Part shown: in pieces, positions 27,288 to 37,074 of the stretch
How positions within the stretch are numbered: position 1 is the stretch's first letter
Layout of the letters: each line of letters begins with the position of its first letter
Origin: Pullulanibacillus sp. KACC 23026
Lineage (GTDB): Bacteria > Bacillota > Bacilli > Bacillales > Sporolactobacillaceae
NCBI RefSeq assembly: GCF_029094525.1
Contig: NZ_CP119107.1
Location: forward strand, 3,844,001 to 3,908,000
Length of the DNA stretch: 64,000 nucleotides
Reading direction: 5' to 3'
Translations under genes and position numbers: made by a program
The notes under the pieces: generated by a model
Seen by the model: only the letters and a program-made list of their open reading frames with translations
Databases searched by the model: none
Told to the model about the DNA's origin: nothing

Positions 27288-28795
27288 TCCTCTTGAAAGC
27301 CCTTAGGCAAGAAAGTCATTAATTCTCGTCGCAATAGCTTTCTTGAAGCATTTCTGGGCAAATCTGTTTCCATCAAAAAGAGCTGTTTCGGAACCTTGTA
27401 CCCTGCTAAACGTTCTCGACAGAAGCGAATGAGCTGTTCCTCGTCAAAAATCTTCCCCTCACGAAGAACGACAAATCCAACCGGCACACGTCCCCAACGT
27501 TCATCCGGTACGCCTATAACTCCCGCTTCTTGGACATCAGGGTGCTCCATCAGAACCGATTCCACCTCAGCTGGGTAGATATTTTCTCCCCCGGAAACGA
27601 TCATATCCTTACGACGATCCAACACATAAAGAAACCCTTCTTCATCCAATCGCCCCATGTCACCCGTATGGAGCCAGCCGTCTTCAAACGCGTCTTTTGT
27701 AGCTGTCGGAAGATGGTCGTATCCTTCTGTGACATTGGGGCCTTTTACTAGAATTTCCCCCTCTTGATTGGGACCGAGCAGTTCTCCATCCTTCATAATT
27801 TTAATTTGGGCCGGAAACAGCGGCTTGCCTGCCGATCCTAGCTTTGAAAACATGTACTCTGGGGAAAGCGTCACAATTTGTGAAGACGTTTCGGTTAATC
27901 CATACGTTTGATAAACAGGGATATTTCTGTCTTTACATTTATTTAAAATAGGCAAAGGGGCAGGTCCCCCGCCTAACAAAACGCAGCGCAAAGTTTCTGG
28001 AGCGTTTAAAGGGACCTCCTGATCCTCAAGCATGGCCTGAAGCATCGTCCCAACAACTGAAACATGGGTAATTCCTTCCTGAATGATCGCCTTATTCGCA
28101 CAGCTAGAGTCAAATTTGTGTAAGAGCGTCATTTTCATTCCATAGATGACGCTTTTCATCAAAATAGACAGCCCGCTCACATGAAACATTGGAACCATAC
28201 ATAACCAGTTATCCTGTTCACTTAACCCTAGGTTCAAAACAGAACCAATAGCACTCCACCAGTGATTGCCTAAAGTAAGGCGCACCCCTTTAGGATGACC
28301 CGTTGTCCCGGAAGTATAGATAATCGTATGCAAAGCACTTAAATCAATCTCATCTTGAAAAACATAAGCACTTACCTTCTCACTTTCTCGCCGCACTTCA
28401 TGAATCGATGAACATAAGAGTGAGGATTGGTGCTCCTTTACTTGTTTTGCCTTGTCCACATGATCTTGATCATACAGCAAATAATCAGCCTCTGAATCAT
28501 TTAACTGCCAGACCCATTCATTTACCGTCAAACGGATATTTAACGGGATGGTCACAGCTTCTAAATAAATCAAGGCATGGTAAGTAATAATCATTTCTAT
28601 TGAATTTTGTTGTAAGAGGGCTACTCGAGAGCCTTTTTTAATCCCTTTTTTATAAAGGACTGTCGCGGCCCGTGACGCTTGTTCCTCTAACTCTTCAAAA
28701 GTGAGCGTCCGATTCTCGGTTTGTACTGCTATTCTTTTCGGCGTGAGCTGTGCACGCTGCTTGAGCCAATTTGGCATACTAGTAGAAGACAACAC
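27284..28795 (-). CDS. menE: o-succinylbenzoate-CoA ligase
   Basis: This 503-aa adenylate-forming enzyme activates o-succinylbenzoate to its CoA thioester for menaquinone synthesis. The AMP-binding loop is YTSGTTGHPKGV, the YGLTETSS block and the hinge motif GWLHTGDMGRLDEEG are present, and a C-terminal lysine occurs in RNASRKLLRREL. Start is a GTG at 28795 with AAGGGAG 9 nt upstream. It is the last men gene in this direction, but is separated from menB by 1.6 kb containing the 81-bp array, so it may have its own promoter. Family plus context make the substrate call secure. Confidence 0.93.
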   Translation of the reverse strand: MLSSTSMPNWLKQRAQLTPKRIAVQTENRTLTFEELEEQASRAATVLYKKGIKKGSRVALLQQNSIEMIITYHALIYLEAVTIPLNIRLTVNEWVWQLNDSEADYLLYDQDHVDKAKQVKEHQSSLLCSSIHEVRRESEKVSAYVFQDEIDLSALHTIIYTSGTTGHPKGVRLTLGNHWWSAIGSVLNLGLSEQDNWLCMVPMFHVSGLSILMKSVIYGMKMTLLHKFDSSCANKAIIQEGITHVSVVGTMLQAMLEDQEVPLNAPETLRCVLLGGGPAPLPILNKCKDRNIPVYQTYGLTETSSQIVTLSPEYMFSKLGSAGKPLFPAQIKIMKDGELLGPNQEGEILVKGPNVTEGYDHLPTATKDAFEDGWLHTGDMGRLDEEGFLYVLDRRKDMIVSGGENIYPAEVESVLMEHPDVQEAGVIGVPDERWGRVPVGFVVLREGKIFDEEQLIRFCRERLAGYKVPKQLFLMETDLPRNASRKLLRRELMTFLPKGFQED

Positions 28796-29194
28796 AGATG
28801 CAATCTCCCTTCATTCATAACCTGCCTCCATTTATCTCTATCCCTCTTATTTTACTTAAAGTGATAGGGAAAAACCAACAAGGGGACTCGGCGAAAACTC
28901 TACTCCATTCTTTCTTAGCACGAAATTAACCTTGCTAAGCGATTAAAAAACGCATCTTCACATTTTCACCCTTTTTTGATAGGAACAATCGCACACGCCG
29001 CGACTCCCTTCTTCCCAAGTATAGATTTAACCTATGAGTTTTTCTCGGGCACTGCTTTTATGTTTAAACACTTAACAAAAATGGGTGGTTGTTTAACCAA
29101 TGTGGAAAATCGTCCCGTTTTAACTTTAGAAGCGTAACTAGGATACGTTATTGATCAACTTCCTGGGTAAAATGGGCCGTTCCGAGTTAAATAG

Positions 29195-30240
29195 AGAATG
29201 CTCGTTACGCCTAACGACTCAAATGGGCAATTGGGAGAGGAATAGCGTATTTTCGTTACCCTCAACCGAATTAGGCGTAACCTCAGTCCTTTATTTCGGC
29301 ATTCTGGCCCATTTGCAAGCGGATAGCGTATTCTCGTTACGCTCAACTGAAATAGGCGTAACGACAGTCCTTTATTTCGGCATTCCGGCCGGATTCGCGG
29401 CGGATAGCGGATCCTCGTTACGCTCAACTGAAATAGGCGTAACCTCAGTCCTTTATTTCGGCATTCTGGCCCCGTTTAGCGGCGGATAGCGTATTCTCGT
29501 TACGCTCAACTGAAATAGGCGTAACCTCAGTCCTTTATTTCGGCATTCCAGCCCATTTCGCGACGGATAGCGGATCCTCGTTACCCTCAACCGAAATAGG
29601 CGTAACCTCAGTCCTTTATTTCGGCATTCTGGCCGGATTCGCGGCGGATAGCGGATCCTCGTTACGCTCAACCGAAATAGGCGTAACCTCAGTCCTTTAT
29701 TTCGGCATTCCAGCCCATTTCGCGGCGGATAGCGGATCCTCGTTACGCTCAACTGAAATAGGCGTAACCTCAGTCCTTTATTTCGGCATTCCGGCCCATT
29801 TGCAAGCGGATAGCGTATTCTCGTTACGCTCAACTGAAATAGGCGTAACCTCAGTCCTTTATTTCGGCATTCTGGCCGGATTCGCGGCGGATAGCGTATT
29901 CTCGTTACGCTCAACTGAAATAGGCGTAACCTCAGTCCTTTATTTCGGCATTCTGGCCCATTTCGCGGAGGATAGCGTATTCTCGTTACCCTCAACTGAA
30001 ATAGGCGTAACGACAGTCCTTTATTTCGGCATTCTGGCCCATTTGCAAGCGGATAGCGTATTCTCGTTACGCTCAATCAAAATAGGCGTAACCTCAGTCC
30101 TTTATTTCGGCATTCCGGCCCATTTGCAAGCGGATAGCGTATTCTCGTTACGCTCAACTGAAATAGGCGTAACGCCAGTCCTTTATTTCGGCATTCTGGC
30201 CCCGTTTAGCGGCGGATAGCGTATTCTCGTTACGCCTAAT
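29195..30240. repeat. tandem array with 81-bp period, about 13 palindromes
   Basis: CGTTAC occurs at 29254, 29335, 29416, 29498, 29579, 29660, 29741, 29822, 29903, 29984, 30065, 30146 and 30228, that is at intervals of 81 or 82 bp, with a degenerate start near 29203. Each unit opens with a hairpin (CGTTACGC and GCGTAAC arms, 13-nt loop), continues with a constant block (CAGTCCTTTATTTCGGCATT), and has a short variable segment that takes one of about five forms. Because 81 is 27 codons, open frames run through on both strands; they lack ribosome sites and mirror each other. The array lies between menB and menE. Confidence 0.95.
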
Positions 30241-30263
30241 CGTTTGACCTGTAACGACGATTC

Positions 30264-30307
30264 CCTCGCTTTGCGCGGACGTATTGCCGTGCCCGCGCAA
30301 AGCGAGG
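30264..30307. repeat. perfect 15-bp inverted repeat next to the array
   Basis: CCTCGCTTTGCGCGG at 30264-30278 is exactly complementary to 30293-30307, with a 14-nt loop. It is GC-rich with no T-run on either strand. It marks the right edge of the 81-bp array. Confidence 0.9.
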
Positions 30308-30381
30308 TTATTTTCCACTAAAAAACGACGTTTCAATGGCGATGTATCCACAAATCCGATTTTTTTGATTTCATAAACAAT

Positions 30382-30421
30382 AAAAAAGCACAAGTCCTCT
30401 TAACTTAAGACTTGTGCTTTT
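30382..30421 (-). terminator. menB terminator
   Basis: AAAAGCACAAGTC pairs with GACTTGTGCTTTT around a short loop, with T-rich tails on both strands. It lies 19 bp after the menB stop and would separate menFDHB transcription from menE. Confidence 0.92.
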
Positions 30422-30439
30422 ACAACTGTTAGAAATAGT

Positions 30440-31258
30440 TTATGGGAAACGAGGGAATTTATCGAATTGCGGCGAACGTTTTTCCTTAAACGCATCGCGG
30501 CCTTCTTTCGCTTCATCCGTTGTGTAATAGAGAAGCGTAGCGTCTCCACCAAATTGCTGCAAACCAGCGAGACCGTCTGTATCCGCATTAAAAGAGGCTT
30601 TTAAGAAGCGGATAGCTGTTGGACTTTTATCAAGTATTTCCTGACACCATTTTACCGTTTCCTCTTCTAATTGCTCAAGAGGAACAACCGCATTCACAAG
30701 CCCCATATCTAAGGCTTCTTGCGCACTGTATTGACGGCAAAGATACCAGATTTCCCGAGCCTTTTTATGTCCAACGATGCGGGCAAGATAACCGGCGCCG
30801 TAACCTGCGTCAAAGCTCCCTACTTTTGGTCCAGTTTGTCCAAAAATAGCGTTCTCTGATGCAATCGAAAGGTCACATACGACATGAAGAACATGTCCGC
30901 CTCCAATCGCATAACCATTCACCATTGCAATAACCGGCTTAGGAATAGTACGGATCAATCGTTGCAAGTCCAAAACGTTTAAGCGAGGAATTTGGTCATC
31001 CCCAACATAACCCCCATGACCGCGAACCTTTTGGTCACCGCCGGAACAAAACGCTTTGTCCCCTGCTCCTGTTAAAATAATCACGCCAATGCTTGAATCA
31101 TCGCGGGCACGTGCAAAGGCATCGATCATCTCATTAACCGTTTTTGGAGTAAAGGCATTATGAACGCTTGGACGGTTCATTGTTATTTTTGCAATACCGT
31201 CATAAGTTTCGAACAAAATTTCATCATATGTACGAACTGTCTTCCATTCAATTGTCAT
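30440..31258 (-). CDS. menB: 1,4-dihydroxy-2-naphthoyl-CoA synthase
   Basis: This 272-aa crotonase-fold enzyme closes the naphthoquinone ring of menaquinone from o-succinylbenzoyl-CoA. The oxyanion-hole region [17 protein letters not shown] and the active-site aspartate in the block [16 protein letters not shown] are those of MenB and differ from ordinary enoyl-CoA hydratases. Length equals Bacillus MenB. The ATG at 31258 follows AAGGGAG, 28 bp after menH, so it is in the menF-D-H-B operon. Confidence 0.96.
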   Translation of the reverse strand: MTIEWKTVRTYDEILFETYDGIAKITMNRPSVHNAFTPKTVNEMIDAFARARDDSSIGVIILTGAGDKAFCSGGDQKVRGHGGYVGDDQIPRLNVLDLQRLIRTIPKPVIAMVNGYAIGGGHVLHVVCDLSIASENAIFGQTGPKVGSFDAGYGAGYLARIVGHKKAREIWYLCRQYSAQEALDMGLVNAVVPLEQLEEETVKWCQEILDKSPTAIRFLKASFNADTDGLAGLQQFGGDATLLYYTTDEAKEGRDAFKEKRSPQFDKFPRFP

Positions 31259-31286
31259 CTTTCTGACTCCCTTTCTTTCTGAAAAA

Positions 31287-32132
31287 TTAATCCTGGTTTA
31301 AGTAGCCAATAACCGGATAAACCTCATCCTTTATTATTTTAGCAAAAATCTCAAATTGTTCCACATGAACGGCATGTCCAGCCTCTGGGACAATCGACAT
31401 ATACACATGTGTAAGCCGCCCATACATCTCTTTCGCAATGTCAATAAACTTCTTATCCCATTCACCTGTAATTAACCAAACAGGCGGCTCCACCAGTTCT
31501 AAATCCTCCCATAGCGAGGGTTGAGACCCTGTGCCCATCCCTCTTAAGCTTCCTGCCAATCCTTCTGCTGTTTGGCCGAGACGTTCGCTTCGAACAGCTT
31601 CTTGAACAGGAAGAGGAAGCCGTTTCTGAGTCTCGAAAAGAGGGATCGACTCCCAGTCATTCACAAAAGAAAGAACCCCTTCATTTAAGATACGCTCAGC
31701 AAGCTCTTCGTCCCTTCGCTTACGTTCTAAGCGTTCTTCTTCTGTTTTCAAACCAGGTGAGCCGCTTTCCATGACAAGACCAATGACACGATTGGGATGG
31801 CGGCAAGTAAAATAGAGACCAAGCCTTGCCCCCATGGAATAACCGATAACAAGTACATGGTTAACCTTAAGATGTTCAAGCAGCTTAATGAGCGCAGAAG
31901 CCATCTCTTCCATGGTGTAGAAGTGCGAGTTACAAGAATCCTCGCCCTGTACTTGGCTTTCTCCATGTCCGACAATATCGACACAAATGAGTTGAAACTG
32001 GTCTTTCCATTCTTCTACAAAGGGATCCCAGGTGTGATGGGTGCCTGTAAATCCATGTAAAAGGAGAAGGGGGATTCCCTCTCCTTCCACTTTGTAAAAT
32101 AAAGAAAAAGAAGAATTGATAGGAAGCTTCAT
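31287..32132 (-). CDS. menH: 2-succinyl-6-hydroxy-2,4-cyclohexadiene-1-carboxylate synthase
   Basis: This 281-aa alpha/beta hydrolase eliminates pyruvate from the MenD product. The HGFTG oxyanion segment, nucleophile Ser99 in GYSMG and a C-terminal GHAVH histidine make up the active site. The start is the ATG at 32132 with GAGGTG 6 nt upstream; that site overlaps the menD stop, which argues against the GTG at 32141. The position between menD and menB is the standard Bacillus order. Confidence 0.92.
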   Translation of the reverse strand: MKLPINSSFSLFYKVEGEGIPLLLLHGFTGTHHTWDPFVEEWKDQFQLICVDIVGHGESQVQGEDSCNSHFYTMEEMASALIKLLEHLKVNHVLVIGYSMGARLGLYFTCRHPNRVIGLVMESGSPGLKTEEERLERKRRDEELAERILNEGVLSFVNDWESIPLFETQKRLPLPVQEAVRSERLGQTAEGLAGSLRGMGTGSQPSLWEDLELVEPPVWLITGEWDKKFIDIAKEMYGRLTHVYMSIVPEAGHAVHVEQFEIFAKIIKDEVYPVIGYLNQD

Positions 32133-32137
32133 CACTC

Positions 32138-33883
32138 TCACCTCGTCAAAAATCCCACTTTATTTTTCACTTCATTCCAATACGCCTGATGACTCGCCAC
32201 ATTGTCAGGACGATTCGTCACACACTCAATGAATTTAAGCCCTTTTTCATGATTGACTTTCTCGAGTGTCAATTGGTAGTCATCGCGATTGGTCACTCGA
32301 TAATAACGCCCCTTGTATAGCCTTGCCACATCCGCTACTTCTAAGTCAAGAGGAGTTGCAAACAGTTCCTCAAAATGAGTGGCTGACTCAGCTTGCGGTA
32401 GAAATGAGAAAATTCCGCCGCCGTTATTATTCACAACGATGAGCGTCAAATCTAGATCATACTGTTTTCCAGCCATTAGCCCATTCGTATCGTGGAAAAA
32501 GGAGAGGTCTCCAATAACGAGATAGGTTGGCTTTTGTGAAGTCGAAAGGCCAAGTACTGTGGAGTTAATCCCATCAATACCATTCGCCCCTCGATTTCCG
32601 TAGGTTCTAATTGACTGCTCAGTGGTTTGAAAAAAGCTGTCCAAATCACGTATCGGCATGCTGTTGCCTGTGAAGAGCTTTGCCTCACTCGGTAATTTGG
32701 GAATGAGGTCCGCTATAACATGACCTTCAAACCATGCGCTAGAAGCGAGCTTTTCATTGGTCACTTCTTTTGTAAGCTCATTTACCTGTAACCATTTTTC
32801 AGACCAGACTTTATCCGTGTGCACCTCTTGATGATCCATTTCTTTTACTAGAGCATCCACGAAAGAAAGCGGGGAAGCTTTCACCCAATCTGTCACTTGC
32901 TGTGTCGGATCACTTGTCCTCCCGCCATGACTGACAACGATCGACGTCTTAAGATCAAGTCGCTCCATATACTTTAAAAATGGTTTAGAGACCGGCAGCG
33001 GACCAAATCGAATGATCCCATCTGCCTTATAAGCTTCAACCCATTCCGCTGAGCGCAAAAAAGCATCATAGCCATCCACGATCCATTTCTTAGGATGAGC
33101 CCCCGATCGCAGCTGCGATAATGGATCAGCAAGAACGGGCGCTTGCAACTTCTCCGCGAGGTCATGGATTTTAAACCCTAGCTGCTCTTCTTGTTCAGGC
33201 CCCGCGACAATAAGCGGTTTCTTTAACTTGGAAAGCTTCTCGGCAAGAATTCTCATACTTTCTTCATTTAAATGAGATTCAGAATAATGGTTCGTTATTT
33301 CCCGCCTTGTCTCTTCGTTCCATGGAATGGGCTCTCTGACTTCCGGCATTAAAGGCTCCCTAAATGGTAAATTCAAATGAACGGGGCCTTTAGGTGCCTC
33401 CATGGCCACTCGCATAGCCTTTGAAGCCTGAAGTCCCATAAAGTCATGAATGCCGCGGTTTTCTTCAGGAAGAGGTAAGTCCACTGCAAATTTTACATGA
33501 TCCCCGTACAGCTTAACCTGGTCGATCGCTTGCGGTGCTCCTACCTCTCGAAGCTCATGAGGACGGTCGGCGGTCAACACGATCAAAGGGATCTCACTAT
33601 ATTTTGCTTCAATAATAGCTGGGTAAAAATTGGCAGATGCCGTCCCCGATGAACAGACAAGAGCCACAGGGGCTTGTTTTCCTTTTGCAATTCCTAGTGC
33701 AAAGAAAGCCGCTGACCGCTCATCCACATTCATCCAGATTTTAATATTAGGATGTTCCTTGAATAAAACAGTGAGCGGAGTACTCCTTGACCCGGGGCTG
33801 ATCACGACATCTCGAACACCTGAGACATAAAGCTGATGTATGAAAGGGGCAAGAAAACTTGTAAGCATTTTAGAGTGATTCAT
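32138..33883 (-). CDS. menD: SEPHCHC synthase (2-succinyl-5-enolpyruvyl-6-hydroxy-3-cyclohexene carboxylate synthase)
   Basis: MenD (581 aa) is a thiamine-diphosphate enzyme that joins 2-oxoglutarate to isochorismate. The N-terminal SPGSRSTPL motif, the conserved glutamate region in CSSGTASANFYPA, and the C-terminal cofactor block GDLSFFHDTNGL with NNNGGGIFSFLPQ are all present. The ATG at 33883 follows GGGGGAGG and overlaps the 3' end of menF by 14 bp. Confidence 0.96.
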   Translation of the reverse strand: MNHSKMLTSFLAPFIHQLYVSGVRDVVISPGSRSTPLTVLFKEHPNIKIWMNVDERSAAFFALGIAKGKQAPVALVCSSGTASANFYPAIIEAKYSEIPLIVLTADRPHELREVGAPQAIDQVKLYGDHVKFAVDLPLPEENRGIHDFMGLQASKAMRVAMEAPKGPVHLNLPFREPLMPEVREPIPWNEETRREITNHYSESHLNEESMRILAEKLSKLKKPLIVAGPEQEEQLGFKIHDLAEKLQAPVLADPLSQLRSGAHPKKWIVDGYDAFLRSAEWVEAYKADGIIRFGPLPVSKPFLKYMERLDLKTSIVVSHGGRTSDPTQQVTDWVKASPLSFVDALVKEMDHQEVHTDKVWSEKWLQVNELTKEVTNEKLASSAWFEGHVIADLIPKLPSEAKLFTGNSMPIRDLDSFFQTTEQSIRTYGNRGANGIDGINSTVLGLSTSQKPTYLVIGDLSFFHDTNGLMAGKQYDLDLTLIVVNNNGGGIFSFLPQAESATHFEELFATPLDLEVADVARLYKGRYYRVTNRDDYQLTLEKVNHEKGLKFIECVTNRPDNVASHQAYWNEVKNKVGFLTR

Positions 33884-35276
33884 TAAGACCTCCCCCTTCT
33901 AACGCCGCTAACATCGGCCGGAATTTCAAATGCGTTTCCTCAAGCTCATCTATTGGATTAGAGGCTTCAACCACACCGCAGCCTGCAAATAAACGCGCTT
34001 CTGCTTGATGAATGAGACCGGATCGAATGGCCACTGCAAATTCACCTTCGCCACTCGCATCCATCCAGCCAACCGGTGAAGCAAACCAGCCGCGATTAAA
34101 GGTTTCTAACTCCTTAATTAAGTTTAAAGCCTTTTCTCTCGGCTGTCCCCCTAATGCCGGGGTCGGATGAAGTCGTTCAACAATATCAAAGAGCGTTGCC
34201 CCGCTTCGAGCCTTTCCTTTAATCGGTGTATACAAATGTTGAACATCCTTCACTTTCAAGAGTTCAGGTCTATCAGGAATCATTAAATCCTCACAATACT
34301 GTTCCATCGCCTGTTGAATCATTTGGACCACAAACTGATGCTCTTCACGATTCTTATGGCTTTCAAGCAGTGTCTGTCCAAGCAACTGATCTTCTTCTTC
34401 TGTTTTGCCTCGCCCAATTGTTCCTGCGACAGCTCCCGTGAGAAGAAAAGCCCCTTGTCGCTCAATTAGCCGCTCAGGCGTTGCCCCAACAAAGGCCGCT
34501 CCGCCTCTTTCTACAGCAAAAATATAACTATTCTTCTGATCCTGACAAAGACGAGTTAAAACCGCCTTCAAATCAAAATCTGTTGTTCCCTTAACAGCGA
34601 CTTCTCTTGATAAAACGACCTTATTCAGTTCACCGTTTGCAATTTTTTCTGTCGCTAATTGAACACGCTCAAGCCATGTATCGACATCAAGATCTTCTAT
34701 TGACTGAATCGATACAGGATGAGGAGCGGTTACAGCCTTGTCGTCAAACAACTTCTGGACTCTCTCTTCAACTTGTTTAACAATTGTTTCAGCCTGACTT
34801 GTCGCTTGAACCAAACGATTTATGGATAAAAAAGCTTGTCCGCCTTTTAAAGTCAATAAAATTTCTGGAACAATAAAGCTTGAGTCTGAAAAGCCATCCC
34901 ATAAAGAAGAACGCTTATCAGAAGGATCAAAAGAAAAGCCTCCCATAACAACAGGTCCAGTCGCTCTTTCTTCTTGATTCCAATTCGTGTTTTTTAAAAG
35001 CTCTAACCATTTAGACTTTATCTCTTGAGCACGGTTGCTGCTCTTGCCTTCTAATTGGTCGGCTGCCCCTAGCCCGACTAATGTTAATTGGTCGCCATGT
35101 GACCAAAAGAATCGATTTCCCGCATAAAAAGAACGCCCATTCTCAAAGAATAGGAGCGGATCTATATATTCTACAGCCTCAACATGCGTCACTAAGAAAG
35201 ATGAGTGCAAAGCGTCAGCCTGACGAATCCCATCTAATACCGAGTGACGTAGTGTGCGTTGATTCACACTAATCAC
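33870..35276 (-). CDS. menF: isochorismate synthase
   Basis: This 468-aa chorismate-utilising enzyme converts chorismate to isochorismate, the entry step to menaquinone. The catalytic domain occupies the C-terminal half, with GATPERLI, LTGAVAGTIGRGKT, the HPTPALGGQP block and the final CGVVEASNPIDELEET. Start is a GTG at 35276 with GGAGG 8 nt upstream. It is the first gene of menF-D-H-B. An isochorismate synthase for siderophores would be similar, but the operon settles the role. Confidence 0.95.
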   Translation of the reverse strand: MISVNQRTLRHSVLDGIRQADALHSSFLVTHVEAVEYIDPLLFFENGRSFYAGNRFFWSHGDQLTLVGLGAADQLEGKSSNRAQEIKSKWLELLKNTNWNQEERATGPVVMGGFSFDPSDKRSSLWDGFSDSSFIVPEILLTLKGGQAFLSINRLVQATSQAETIVKQVEERVQKLFDDKAVTAPHPVSIQSIEDLDVDTWLERVQLATEKIANGELNKVVLSREVAVKGTTDFDLKAVLTRLCQDQKNSYIFAVERGGAAFVGATPERLIERQGAFLLTGAVAGTIGRGKTEEEDQLLGQTLLESHKNREEHQFVVQMIQQAMEQYCEDLMIPDRPELLKVKDVQHLYTPIKGKARSGATLFDIVERLHPTPALGGQPREKALNLIKELETFNRGWFASPVGWMDASGEGEFAVAIRSGLIHQAEARLFAGCGVVEASNPIDELEETHLKFRPMLAALEGGGLNESL

Positions 35277-35986
35277 AACCTCTTCCTCCTGACCCTCACA
35301 TTTTATTAATAGCCGGTTTCGGCCGCCTTGTTGTTTTTTGATGAATTCCTTTTAAAAACAGCATTATTAATAGAATGTGATGACATAAAGTAGACTTTTT
35401 TCATTAAAGGTGCCCATCGGCCCCAAAACTGAATGTTCGTTTTTTTGCTGCTCTATTAAGAATGTGCACGCTTATAGTTCTGAGCTAATCGTTACTGAAT
35501 CGGACCAACAATCCCTTTGCTTGCATTAAAAAATGGCCCATGATGACCGCCTTAAAGCCGGGATCAATCCTATTGGTCATGCCACTCTATAAAGAAAACA
35601 GACTTCTATTTACTAGTTCCCGTTCATTTCAAAACAAAAACCTATTCTCTAAATTGTTTGCACATAAAAACCAGTACAACATGTGCATTCTTTCACATAA
35701 TCCTTGACTTTAATAGCCATATGACCAATCCATTCAAGAATACACCTCATTGATTTACAGTGTCAATTTAACCACTCTCCGCTTTATAAATAAGAAAGAA
35801 ATTGTAAAAACAGTAGAATCTTGTAAGCTGTGTTTTAAGCGAATGCCTATTTCAAACATATTTTCCATGGTAAGTCAGTTGACAGGTGATAGTGATTCTC
35901 ATAAACTTGTAAGTGGCTTAGACTGTTCTTCGCGCATAAATCTTTATGCGGCAAGAACTATATTATATATTGAAGGGTGATCCCTT
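35277..35986. other. 710-bp divergent region between menF and menA
   Basis: No convincing gene is seen. The region must hold the promoters of both men transcription units. A minus-strand reading of 32 codons near 35515-35610 has no ribosome site. A possible menA promoter is listed separately. I see no repeat of the families found elsewhere. Confidence 0.6.
35879..35907 (+). promoter_or_regulatory. possible menA promoter
   Basis: TTGACA at 35879-35884 and TAAACT at 35902-35907 are separated by 17 bp, about 80 bp before the menA start. The -35 is perfect and the -10 is mediocre. Confidence 0.5.
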
Positions 35987-36913
35987 GTGGAAGTCATGAA
36001 TAAAGAATCCATTGAGAAAAATACAGGGTGGAAAATATGGTGGCGTCTTTTACGACCTCATACATTAACCGCCTCTTTTACGCCTGTCATTCTTGGAACG
36101 GCTATGGCACTCTCGTCAGGCTCCTTCCATCTTGTTTTATTCTTAGCGATGACAGTCGCATCCTTACTCATTCAGTCCGCTACTAATATGTTTAACGAAT
36201 ACTTTGATTATAAACGCGGATTAGATGATGCGAATTCAATTGGTATTGGCGGTACGATTGTAAGAGATGGCATCAAACCTGAAACCGTCTTGCGCCTTGC
36301 GTTTATCTTTTGTGGGGTATCGACACTGATTGGGGTTTATATTTGTGCAGAGAGCAGCTGGTGGTTAGCCGCAATCGGTATTGTTTGTATGCTTGCTGGC
36401 TATTTTTACACTGGCGGTCCTTATCCTATTGCCTATACACCATTTGGTGAACTCGTTGCGGGAACATTCATGGGGCTTGTTCTTGTCCTTATTTCTTATT
36501 TTATCCAAGCGGGTACCGTTACCCTTTCGAGCTTTCTCTTATCCGTTCCCATTGCGTTTACTTGCGGCGGAATATTAATGGCCAACAACATTCGTGATTT
36601 GGACGGGGATAAAGAAAAAGGACGTCATACGCTTGCCATCCTTCTTGGACGAAACCAAGCGATTCGATTCCTTGCAGGTATGTTTGCCTTTTCGTACATT
36701 TGGGTAGTCGGATTAACATTATTCCATGTCGAATCATTTTGGCTACTATTTGTCTTTATCAGCATTCCAAAAGCTTTTCAGGCAACCAAACTGTTTAAAG
36801 GAAAGACAAAATCGATTCAAATGATGCCCGCCATGCAGGCAACGGCTCAAATGCATACACTATTTGGTTGCTTGTTAACCATCGGGCTCCTTCTTGACCG
36901 TCTCGTATCCTAA
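35987..36913 (+). CDS. menA: 1,4-dihydroxy-2-naphthoate prenyltransferase
   Basis: This 308-aa integral membrane UbiA-type prenyltransferase attaches the polyprenyl side chain and makes demethylmenaquinone. Two aspartate-rich motifs bind the prenyl diphosphate: NMFNEYFDYKRGLDD near residue 70 and NNIRDLDGDKEKGR near residue 200. Eight or nine hydrophobic helices are visible. Start is a GTG at 35987 with AAGGGTGA upstream. It is divergent from menF, as in many Bacillales. Confidence 0.94.
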   Translation: MEVMNKESIEKNTGWKIWWRLLRPHTLTASFTPVILGTAMALSSGSFHLVLFLAMTVASLLIQSATNMFNEYFDYKRGLDDANSIGIGGTIVRDGIKPETVLRLAFIFCGVSTLIGVYICAESSWWLAAIGIVCMLAGYFYTGGPYPIAYTPFGELVAGTFMGLVLVLISYFIQAGTVTLSSFLLSVPIAFTCGGILMANNIRDLDGDKEKGRHTLAILLGRNQAIRFLAGMFAFSYIWVVGLTLFHVESFWLLFVFISIPKAFQATKLFKGKTKSIQMMPAMQATAQMHTLFGCLLTIGLLLDRLVS

Positions 36914-36919
36914 ATGTTC

Positions 36920-36962
36920 AACCGGCTTATTTGTAGCAAATACAAATAGGCCGGTTTTTTTC
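36920..36962 (+). terminator. menA terminator
   Basis: AACCGG-CT-TATTTGT pairs with ACAAATA-GG-CCGGTT, followed by seven T residues. Confidence 0.93.
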
Positions 36963-37074
36963 ATCGTTTAGATTTTTAAATTTTGAAAGAGTTTTAAATT
37001 ATGAAGCGTGATAAGTTATCCATAATCCGATAAAATAGGTGGGAAAGAGAAAACGGATTGGGGAGGGAAACACC

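Noticed and set aside
29453-30076. 207-aa minus-strand open frame and 139-aa plus-strand frame in the array
   Set aside because: Both arise because the unit length is a multiple of three; they have no ribosome sites and they overlap as mirror frames.
29195-30240. CRISPR array
   Set aside because: The period is 81 bp, the constant part is much longer than a CRISPR repeat, the variable segments are few recurring variants instead of unique spacers, and no cas gene is in the window.
35515-35610. 32-codon minus-strand frame between menF and menA
   Set aside because: No ribosome binding site and no recognised family.
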